Below are positions 45,686-51,201 of a DNA stretch of 55,356 nucleotides, piece after piece. This stretch comes from Candidatus Saccharibacteria bacterium CG2_30_41_52. GTDB taxonomy: Bacteria > Patescibacteriota > Saccharimonadia > Saccharimonadales > Saccharimonadaceae. A model generated the notes under the pieces. That model ran no database searches, was not told the DNA's origin, and was given only the letters and a program-made list of their open reading frames with translations. The DNA is taken from NCBI GenBank assembly GCA_001873625.1, contig MNZN01000010.1, positions 1 through 55,356 on the forward strand, given 5' to 3'. The stretch's first letter is position 1; each line of letters begins with the position of its first letter. Made by a program: the position numbers and the translations under genes.

Positions 45686-46144
45686 CTATTCGTGATGGTA
45701 TGGACGACCGCCGGCAATTTCTTGGGCGCGATATATCTGTTCTGCCAGAATCAGGCGAACTAATTGGTGCGGAAAAACTAATTGAGACAACGACCAGACA
45801 AAATCTGACATCTGGTGAACTGTATCATCAACACCGTATGCTCCACCGATAATTATCGCAACATCACGTGAAGTTTCGAGCGGTGTCAGCAAAAGGCTAG
45901 ATAAACCGGGTGAATCAATGATTTTACCGCGTTCGTCGAGCAAGATTACATAATCATTAGCATTAAGCCTGGATAGTATGCGTTTAGACTCTTCCTGGCG
46001 CGCGCTAGCATTCGGAAGCTCTGAATGTGGTAAAAGTACCCATTCAACGACAAAAGGTCGCTTTAAACGCTTTAAATAGCGTTCGATGCCTTCGGCGACC
46101 CAAGATTCGTGTTTTTTGCCGACAGCTATGATTCGAATCGACAT
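45686..46144 (-). CDS. rlmH: 23S rRNA (pseudouridine-1915-N3)-methyltransferase
   Basis: 152 residues, the normal length of this small SPOUT enzyme, which methylates the helix 69 pseudouridine in assembled ribosomes. The knot and SAM site are in VIIIGGAYGVDDTVHQ, and the C-terminus LVFPHQLVRLILAEQIYRA then GRPYHHE is strictly conserved. It starts within the stop of the HIT gene (TAATG), so translation is coupled. Confidence 0.97.
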   Translation of the reverse strand: MSIRIIAVGKKHESWVAEGIERYLKRLKRPFVVEWVLLPHSELPNASARQEESKRILSRLNANDYVILLDERGKIIDSPGLSSLLLTPLETSRDVAIIIGGAYGVDDTVHQMSDFVWSLSQLVFPHQLVRLILAEQIYRAQEIAGGRPYHHE

Positions 46145-46539
46145 TACATCCTTAACATTGAAGCGACTCTGGCAAGGGCTTCATGATCTGGTTCGATGTT
46201 ATGATCTTGGAGCTTTTTCAGATCGTTACTGTGATAAATAGGAATTAGGTGAATGTGAGCATGAGGCACGCCAAAACCTTCAACGATAACACCAACTCGG
46301 GTTGAACCGATAATTTCACGAATATGAAAGCCTAGTTTTTTAGAAACTTCCCATATATATGTATAATCGTCAGCCTCTAAATCCCAGATATGATCAACTT
46401 GTTTTTTAGGGATAACTAACGTGTGGCCTTCGGACATTGGGTGGACGTCCAAGATAGCGATAACGCGATCATCTTCATAAATTTTATGAGCTGGGATTTC
46501 GCCGTTTATGATTCGAGTAAAGATAGATTGTTCTTGCAT
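46144..46539 (-). CDS. HIT-family nucleotide hydrolase/transferase
   Basis: 131 residues. N-terminal SIFTRIINGEIPAHKIYEDD and the histidine triad in HAHIHLIPI (about 93) are classical for the HinT/Fhit-like group, which hydrolyses adenosine phosphoramidates or dinucleoside polyphosphates. GHTLVIPKKQVDHIWDL is also conserved. It is first in a two-gene operon with rlmH. The precise substrate is not predictable. Confidence 0.93.
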   Translation of the reverse strand: MQEQSIFTRIINGEIPAHKIYEDDRVIAILDVHPMSEGHTLVIPKKQVDHIWDLEADDYTYIWEVSKKLGFHIREIIGSTRVGVIVEGFGVPHAHIHLIPIYHSNDLKKLQDHNIEPDHEALARVASMLRM

Positions 46540-46546
46540 ATCTATG

Positions 46547-46552
46547 ATTATA
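46547..46552 (-). promoter_or_regulatory. -10 element of the HIT-rlmH operon
   Basis: TATAAT, seven bases before the HIT gene ATG. Confidence 0.65.
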
Positions 46553-46586
46553 TCAATAATACCCTTAAAAAATACCGATTTTGATA

Positions 46587-46592
46587 TACAAT
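46587..46592 (+). promoter_or_regulatory. -10 element of the CDP-alcohol phosphatidyltransferase gene
   Basis: TACAAT, nine bases before the ATG at 46602. Confidence 0.55.
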
Positions 46593-46601
46593 TGAAATAC
46601 G

Positions 46602-47210
46602 ATGATGACAGGGAACAATCTTAAAGCCCAAAAGGCAATTGACGGTTTTATCGACAAAATTTTTTTACGCTTTATACCTCATAGCGTAAAACCTAACCAG
46701 ATAACGGTTGTGCGTTTCATTCTGGTTCCGATTGTTTATTTCTTCCTAGTAATCGACAGATTTGATATTGCTTTGGTGATTTTTATAATTGCAGCTTCAA
46801 CTGATTTTATAGATGGCGCTATGGCCAGAACGCGGGATCAAATTACTGATTTGGGCAAAATTATCGACCCAGTTGCTGATAAATTCTTGATTTTGACGGT
46901 GTTATTGTACGTTGGACTGGATTATCTAATCGTTCAAATTTTCGTCGTTTTTATTATTTTGGAATTAATAGCGATATTATTTGGCGCATTTTTCCATTCA
47001 AAAGCAGGCCGACCGATTGGCGCAAATGTTTTTGGCAAAATAAAGATGATTTTGCAAAGTTTTAGCGTCGGCATCTTTATATTAGGAATAATGATTCATA
47101 ACAATTTGTTGATAAATATCTCCAAAGAAATCCTATTTTTGGCACTTATTTTTGCAATAATGTCAGGGCTAGAACATATCAGAGCACGGATTAAAAAACC
47201 AGTCGCCTAA
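46602..47210 (+). CDS. CDP-alcohol phosphatidyltransferase (PgsA-like)
   Basis: 202 residues with about six membrane helices. The catalytic motif D-G-x2-A-R-x8-G-x3-D-x3-D is present (DFIDGAMARTRDQITDLGKIIDPVADK, with the repeated Asp residues binding metal and CDP-DAG). The short length and N-terminal PNQITVVRFILVP fit phosphatidylglycerophosphate synthase, but cardiolipin or inositol-type acceptors are possible. Interest lies in the lipid supply of a cell thought to take most lipids from its host. Confidence 0.88.
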   Translation: MMTGNNLKAQKAIDGFIDKIFLRFIPHSVKPNQITVVRFILVPIVYFFLVIDRFDIALVIFIIAASTDFIDGAMARTRDQITDLGKIIDPVADKFLILTVLLYVGLDYLIVQIFVVFIILELIAILFGAFFHSKAGRPIGANVFGKIKMILQSFSVGIFILGIMIHNNLLINISKEILFLALIFAIMSGLEHIRARIKKPVA

Positions 47211-47287
47211 AATATTATTGTTTTGTGAATAAAATTGAGTCCATATCGGAGATGCCGTCACCAGTTGAATAATTGGTATAGAAGAAA

Positions 47288-47442
47288 GGATAGAAAGGGA
47301 TTTGGTCACTGATATTTTCTTTCAGAAAATTCATCGACCCCGCCTCAGTCGGTGACGTTCGTCATCCGACTTCCGGCCTTGCGAACCGCCGACGTGGCGG
47401 TTCTCACCACCGAACAAGGGTTCAAATCCCTTTCGTCTCATC
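47288..47442 (+). other. tRNA-associated unit 1, facing tRNA-Ser(CGA)
   Basis: The left end is a 17-base near copy (16 of 17) of the antisense tRNA-Ser(CGA) 3' region: 47288-47304 compared with 47483-47499. The right end is a sense copy: CAAGGGTTCAAATCCCTTTC (47415-47434) is identical to the tRNA T-arm but inverted, and ends TCTCATCA where the tRNA has TCTCCGCCA. Between them sits the 105-base core repeat. GAGATG upstream (47249-47254) could pair with CGTCTC near the 3' end. No ORF is present. Confidence 0.65.
47304..47408 (+). repeat. 105-base structured repeat, copy A1
   Basis: Nearly the same as 47858-47963. The last 73-74 bases from GACCCCGCC onward differ at only three positions; the first 30 are looser. 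It forms three hairpins: ATTTTCT/AGAAAAT, AGTCGG-TGAC/GTCA-t-CCGACT with a GTTC loop, and GAACCGCC/GGCGGTTC. Confidence 0.85.
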
Positions 47443-47479
47443 AAATTAAAAATTGACCATAGAGGTCAATTTTTAATTT
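47443..47479. terminator. Shared bidirectional terminator, unit 1 and tRNA-Ser(CGA)
   Basis: A perfect 16-bp stem (AAATTAAAAATTGACC with its complement) with a five-base loop, A-rich on one side and T-rich on the other. It should stop the tRNA on the minus strand and unit 1 on the plus strand. Confidence 0.85.
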
Positions 47480-47568
47480 GGCGGAGAGAAAGGGATTTGA
47501 ACCCTTGAAGACATTGCTGCCTTACCGCTTTTCGAGAGCGGCCAGTTCAACCACTCCTGCATCTCTCC
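47479..47568 (-). tRNA. tRNA-Ser(CGA)
   Basis: Long-variable-arm tRNA on the minus strand. Anticodon stem CCGCT/AGCGG closes loop CTCGAAA (CGA, reads UCG); T-arm AAGGG-TTCAAAT-CCCTT; discriminator G and encoded CCA (47479-47481). Confidence 0.95.
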
Positions 47569-47658
47569 ACTTGTGTTCTATTTTAACAGATATACAAACA
47601 CAAAGTAATTCGATGGTGTATAAGTTTAAGTATAATCATCTAACTATGGAGTAAGGTT

Positions 47659-47779
47659 ATGGAAGACAAGCAACAAAAAAACTGAAGTTACCGGACAACA
47701 AAATGGACTGACTATCGCTGCAATGGTCGTCGGTATAGTGTCACTAACCCTTGGATGGGTGCCTTTCGGTGGGCTGTAA
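47659..47779 (+). pseudogene. Remnant of a DUF4190-like membrane protein gene
   Basis: ATG with GGAG and AAGG upstream starts MEDKQQKN and stops. One frame over, from a run of seven A, the sequence reads TEVTGQQNGLTIAAMVVGIV and then SLTLGWVPFGGL before TAA. That is the first helix of a DUF4190-type small membrane protein whose second half is absent. So there is both a homopolymer frameshift and a 3' truncation, the latter within a few bases of tRNA-associated unit 2. Confidence 0.7.
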
Positions 47780-47786
47780 GTAAGGC

Positions 47787-48023
47787 ACTCGGCAAGATAT
47801 CGGCTTTTGGCCTCCTCCGCTCATTCACGAAAAAATGTAAACACTTATGCAAGGTTCGGTCACAGATAATTTTCTTTCAGAAAATTTCGTGACCCCGCCT
47901 CAGTCGGTGACGTTCGTCATCAGGCTTCCGGCCTTGCGAACCGCCGACGTGGCGGTTCTCACCTGCGACTTAACGCCAGTAAACTGGCGAGTCGCAGATT
48001 CGAATCTTATGCGAAGCATACCA
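47787..48023 (+). other. tRNA-associated unit 2, facing tRNA-Arg(GCG)
   Basis: The left end ACTCGGCAAGAT (47787-47798) is an exact direct copy of the antisense tRNA-Arg 3' end (48066-48077). Near the right end GTCGCAGATTCGAATCTT (47992-48009) matches the sense tRNA T-arm at 17 of 18 positions and runs to ATACCA just before the terminator. The core repeat A2 lies inside, then a hairpin GCGACTtaaCGCCAGT with its complement. TATGC (47847-47851) could pair with GCATA before the terminal CCA. Confidence 0.65.
47858..47963 (+). repeat. 105-base structured repeat, copy A2
   Basis: Second copy of the repeat at 47304-47408, same orientation. In this copy the middle hairpin has CAGGCT in place of CCGACT, which weakens but does not remove the stem. 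Confidence 0.85.
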
Positions 48024-48062
48024 AAATAAAAACCCCACTAAAAAGTGGGGTTTTTATTTTGG
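48021..48062. terminator. Shared bidirectional terminator, unit 2 and tRNA-Arg(GCG)
   Basis: A perfect 18-bp stem that begins with CCA and ends with TGG: the CCA tail of unit 2 and the CCA end of tRNA-Arg are the two feet of the same inverted repeat, with loop TAAAAA. Confidence 0.88.
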
Positions 48063-48136
48063 TGAACTCGGCAAGATTCGAACCTGCGACCTTTAGCTCC
48101 GCAAGCTAACGCTCTATCCAGCTGAGCTACGAGTCC
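48060..48136 (-). tRNA. tRNA-Arg(GCG)
   Basis: 77-base tRNA on the minus strand. Acceptor GGACTCG pairs with CGAGTTC, discriminator A, CCA encoded; D-arm with A20; anticodon stem TTAGC/GCTAA and loop TTGCGGA, so the anticodon is GCG. Bacteria usually read CGN with an ACG tRNA modified to inosine. Confidence 0.94.
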
Positions 48137-48141
48137 AAAAT

Positions 48142-48212
48142 GTAGGGTCACGCATATATTCAAGATACCGCGTCATTCGACACGGCCATATCGGATGATA
48201 TGGTGACACTAC
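48142..48212. other. 71-base extended hairpin directly upstream of tRNA-Arg(GCG)
   Basis: Outer arms GTAGgGTCACgCATAT and ATATGGTGACaCTAC pair with one mismatch and one bulge. Inside, an arm of CCGCGTC/GACACGG (one G-T pair) with GATA/TATC flanks closes an ATTC loop. It occupies -6 to -76 relative to the tRNA, where the promoter should be. It may be a palindromic element or an RNA gene of its own. Confidence 0.6.
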
Positions 48213-48310
48213 TTTTCATGTAACTAGAAGGTGCTTTCATTCGCAAAATTTTTGCGGTGAATATTGGCTATTGTAACACGATGTGACATCTGGCGGTAGA
48301 GGTAATCGTC

Positions 48311-48907
48311 TTAAAGACGTAGTTTGCGTATAATAATGTCAATTAAATCGAGTTTCAACATTTCCATCGGTAATCTGGCACCTAAAATATCGACAATTTC
48401 TTCACCGACTTCTTCGGGAAAATAAACCGACACACCCGGCGCAAATCGCTTTATTGGAATTAACATAATTGAATTATGCTGATCGTCTTTGATTAAACTA
48501 AATGATTTGAATTCACTAAAATGGTACAAATTTTCACCAACATACAACCCCTGATCGCCACTTAACGTATATTTGATTACTCGAGGTGGGCGACGTGAAT
48601 AAATTACTACCGCGACTGCCATTACAATAACCAAAACAGAAAAGGTGTACGATTTTAGGAATAAGATATCGACAGCAATAAACGCCAGGGCGACAATCGC
48701 GAACAAAATAAACCACAAACCATTTTTTTCTTCATGAATATATTCGCTGGCAGTCCAATGAACTGGTGCGTTTTCGATCTCTGGTTTAGTGCTGGTTGAA
48801 TCGTCAACATCCACCGAATCATCAACAGGTTCAGGTGTATACATTTCAGATATCTCATCTGTATCTGCTTCATTTTTCCAATAGTTATTTTGTTGTTCAG
48901 GTTGCAT
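48311..48907 (-). CDS. Two-helix membrane protein of unknown function
   Basis: 198 residues: an acidic disordered N-terminus (about 1-55), a double-hairpin of membrane helices (about 65-105, LWFILFAIVALAFIAVDILFL and FSVLVIVMAVAVVIYS), RRPPRVIKYTLS and a C-terminal beta/alpha cytoplasmic domain with SLIKDDQHNSIMLIPIKRF. The layout resembles PH-like (bPH_2) membrane proteins. It has its own leaderless promoter. I do not assign a function. Confidence 0.75.
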   Translation of the reverse strand: MQPEQQNNYWKNEADTDEISEMYTPEPVDDSVDVDDSTSTKPEIENAPVHWTASEYIHEEKNGLWFILFAIVALAFIAVDILFLKSYTFSVLVIVMAVAVVIYSRRPPRVIKYTLSGDQGLYVGENLYHFSEFKSFSLIKDDQHNSIMLIPIKRFAPGVSVYFPEEVGEEIVDILGARLPMEMLKLDLIDIIIRKLRL

Positions 48908-48913
48908 AGAATT

Positions 48914-48919
48914 AGTATA
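48914..48919 (-). promoter_or_regulatory. -10 element of the 48311 gene
   Basis: TATACT with TGt upstream (extended -10), six bases before the ATG. Confidence 0.65.
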
Positions 48920-48950
48920 ACATGAGCAGATTGGTGACAGAAAGTTATGG

Positions 48951-49157
48951 GGAGGATGGGAGATATCGTTCCACTCCGCGATATAGCAGATCTAACTTCC
49001 CGAGCCAAAGATTCGGCGAAGCGAAGCACAGAAAAGAAAGCGCCGAAGGCATTTTCTTTTCAAGCGAACGGAGAAGCGGAACGAAGTGAAGCGATACTCC
49101 CGCATTTTCCATCTTGATGGAAAATCAGCGCGGAGTTTGAATTTCCCCACCACCGGT
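48951..49157 (+). other. tRNA-associated unit 3, facing tRNA-Ser(GCT)
   Basis: The left end GGAGGATGGGAGAT (48951-48964) repeats the antisense tRNA-Ser(GCT) 3' end (49200-49213) at 13 of 14 positions. The right part has GGAGTTTGAATTTCCCC (49132-49148), an inverted copy of the T-arm with two changes. Inside are a palindrome around ATATCG...CGATAT and a second-class motif (49075-49099) shared with unit 4, followed by an ATTTTCCATC/GATGGAAAAT hairpin. There is no ORF; repeated GCGAAGC/GCGGAAC strings give an odd, G+C-rich composition. Confidence 0.6.
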
Positions 49158-49196
49158 AAATAAAATACCCGACCTTTCGGTCGGGTAATTTATTTT
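49158..49196. terminator. Shared bidirectional terminator, unit 3 and tRNA-Ser(GCT)
   Basis: Stem with core ACCCGACC/GGTCGGGT and TTTC loop, extended by A-rich and T-rich arms; it would stop transcription from both sides. Confidence 0.85.
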
Positions 49197-49288
49197 GGCG
49201 GAGGAGGGGAGATTCGAACTCCCGCTCCAGGTTTCCCCAGACTAATGATTTAGCAAACCATCCCCTTGAGCCACTTGGGTACCCCTCC
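49196..49288 (-). tRNA. tRNA-Ser(GCT)
   Basis: Minus strand. Anticodon stem ATGGT/ATCAT with loop TTGCTAA (GCT, reads AGC/AGU); long variable arm; T-arm GGGAG-TTCGAAT-CTCCC; discriminator G; CCA encoded. Confidence 0.95.
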
Positions 49289-49388
49289 GTATAGGCTATT
49301 GGCGATTAGAAGTTAGCTATCGGCAACTGCCATATTCTAAATTCCATATTCCAATAGCTACTATCTTAGCATAATCCCAGATGAGAGG

Positions 49389-50639
49389 CTAGATTATTTC
49401 TGCCGATTGGTTACTAATTATTATATGTTTTGGTCCAAATATCAGTAACGTTACCGCCAGTGCTGCTCCAACTAGACCCAAAACCCCAAAAGCCGATTGT
49501 ATTCCAAACAAATCTGCTAAAACTCCAGCTAGTATCGGCCCGAAAATATAACCTAAATTTGCTGAAAAGTCCTCCAATCCTTCAATTTCAATCTCTGCCA
49601 GCGGAGCATCGTTGATGTAATCAGCAAATGACGAGAACACTACTGGTCGAGTTAGCTTTATAAAAAATGATGCCAAAAATATGCTTAAAACTAACACAAT
49701 TTCGTTTTGAATAAAAAAGAAAAGCGCTAGAATTAACGAACCAGCTAAAAGGCTAGCATAAGCCGTCCTTTTCTTACCATATGATCTCGTCAGAGAGCCC
49801 ACAAACCAACCAGCAATTAGCACAGGAACGGTGTAAGCTGCCAACAGTAAACCTCCAAATTGTTGATAATTAGTAGATATCGCATAAAGTGGTATCAACG
49901 TCCAAAAGAATGCATCTATAATTCGATAGTAAAATGACAAAGCTAATACAGGACGCAATAATCCTCCAAGTTTGCGCCATACACGATACTGAGCCAATAT
50001 ATCCCGGTGTATCAGTGGTTGTTTAAATAAACCGTTTATAACACCATGTCCTCGTATAATGAAAAACAGATAAATAAAAAATATAAATCCCATAAATAAT
50101 ACTATCCAGCTAACTGCAAAAGATCGCCAATCCACTCTTTCAACGATTAAGTAGCCAATAACCAGCGGGCCAATTATGTTTCCCAAGGACTTAAAAATCT
50201 GTATTATCCCGAAACTTGATGAATTGTTTTTTGATTTAATGTATTTTGCGACAAAATTAAATACTCCAAACCCATACAAATCATAATAAACACCCCAAAC
50301 ACTCATAGCTAATAGAAACAGCCATAAAGATTTAGTTTGCCATAATAGCAATGGATAAGCAAAACAGATAACAAACATCGCCAAAATTAGACGACGAAAA
50401 TTTGTTTTTTTAAATATCTTATATATGAAAAAATCAAATGCTGCGCCTGCAACAGATGAAAATCCAATAATAAAACCGATTTCGCTATTAGAAAAACCTT
50501 GTTGTTGAATCAAAAGTGGCGTTATGTAACTAATAGCACCATCAAAAAATGCCCAAAACAATACAACCACAGCAAAAACTAACACCAGAGGTAGCTGATC
50601 GTTATTTTTTGTAAATATTTTTTTTATTTTTTCGACCAT
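49389..50639 (-). CDS. Major facilitator superfamily transporter
   Basis: 416 residues with 12 predicted helices and a central cytoplasmic loop. GFIIGFSSVAGAAFDFFIYK in the first half and GSLTRSYGKKRTAYASLLAGS in the second are the two loop 2-3/8-9 positions of the family. NLGYIFGPILAGVLADLFG near the end is typical of drug- and sugar-type MFS proteins. The substrate is not predictable. A poly-A stretch but no clear -10 precedes the ATG at the 6-9-base distance seen elsewhere. Confidence 0.88.
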   Translation of the reverse strand: MVEKIKKIFTKNNDQLPLVLVFAVVVLFWAFFDGAISYITPLLIQQQGFSNSEIGFIIGFSSVAGAAFDFFIYKIFKKTNFRRLILAMFVICFAYPLLLWQTKSLWLFLLAMSVWGVYYDLYGFGVFNFVAKYIKSKNNSSSFGIIQIFKSLGNIIGPLVIGYLIVERVDWRSFAVSWIVLFMGFIFFIYLFFIIRGHGVINGLFKQPLIHRDILAQYRVWRKLGGLLRPVLALSFYYRIIDAFFWTLIPLYAISTNYQQFGGLLLAAYTVPVLIAGWFVGSLTRSYGKKRTAYASLLAGSLILALFFFIQNEIVLVLSIFLASFFIKLTRPVVFSSFADYINDAPLAEIEIEGLEDFSANLGYIFGPILAGVLADLFGIQSAFGVLGLVGAALAVTLLIFGPKHIIISNQSAEII

Positions 50640-50722
50640 ATGTCTTTTTTCGTATCTTGAACTATTTTATCATAATCATCTTGTTGGGAGGAGGTAAAAA
50701 ACGCCCACCCAACAAACCCTAT

Positions 50723-50932
50723 CTACTTCAAATATGTTTCATAAACATTTTTGACGTCTTTATCACTCCTTCCTGATAGGTTAATGACGACAATATTGTC
50801 TTTCTTATACTTTTTCGCTTTGCGTTTGATGTAGGCAATCGCATGTGCAGACTCTAAAGCGGGAATCATACCCTCGGTTCGCGACAAATAAACAAATGCG
50901 TCCACTGCTTCGATGTCAATCGCTTCGCTTAA
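50723..50932 (-). pseudogene. trpB: C-terminal remnant of tryptophan synthase beta subunit
   Basis: The last 60-66 residues of TrpB are clear: [38 protein letters not shown] and [19 protein letters not shown]. The catalytic lysine domain and most of the PLP site are missing. Homology ends near 50917, a TAG closes the frame at 50933-50935, and unit 4 begins within about 15 bases. The gene is therefore truncated at the unit boundary. Confidence 0.88.
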
Positions 50933-50946
50933 CTAATAAGCAGAGG

Positions 50947-51026
50947 AGCGGAACGGAGTGGATCGATACTCGCGGGCATCAGCTTGTTGATGCGTCCGCC
51001 GAGTTCAAATCTAGGCACATCCGATC
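50947..51026 (+). other. tRNA-associated unit 4, facing tRNA-Ser(TGA)
   Basis: Starts with AGCGGAACGGAGTGGATCG and continues to ATACTC (50947-50971), a 22-of-25 match to unit 3 (49075-49099). Then come the hairpin GCATCA/TGATGC inside CGG/CCG and the sense T-arm CGAGTTCAAATCT (51000-51012), identical over 13 bases to tRNA-Ser(TGA) but inverted. It ends ACATCCGATCA at the terminator. No left-end direct repeat was found. Confidence 0.6.
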
Positions 51027-51063
51027 AAAATAAAATATGACCCGTGTGGTCATATCTTATTTT
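51027..51063. terminator. Shared bidirectional terminator, unit 4 and tRNA-Ser(TGA)
   Basis: 16-bp stem with one mismatch, AAAATAAAATATGACC with its partner around a five-base CGTGT loop. Confidence 0.85.
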
Positions 51064-51153
51064 TGGCGGAGAGGGCGAGATTTGAACTCGCGGTACCATT
51101 ACTGGCACGGCAGTTTTCAAGACTGCTACCATCAACCACTCGGTCACCTCTCC
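51064..51153 (-). tRNA. tRNA-Ser(TGA)
   Basis: Minus strand. Anticodon stem GCAGT/ACTGC, loop CTTGAAA (TGA, reads UCA and wobbling codons); long variable arm; T-loop TTCAAAT; discriminator G; CCA encoded. Together with GGA, CGA and GCT this completes the serine set in one window. Confidence 0.95.
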
Positions 51154-51201
51154 GTACACGATTTTGTGGTTACGAAAACTATCATAACAGATACAATCGT
51201 C

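Noticed and set aside
47304-47408. tmRNA or CRISPR repeat interpretation of the 105-base repeat
   Set aside because: There is no tag-peptide frame or 5' tRNA-Ala-like half as in tmRNA, and only two copies 450 bases apart, with no regular spacers, so not CRISPR.
47249-47442. Intron-containing tRNA on the plus strand at unit 1
   Set aside because: A T-arm and a possible acceptor can be drawn, but no D-arm or anticodon stem-loop is convincing and the 3' end is ATCA rather than CCA.
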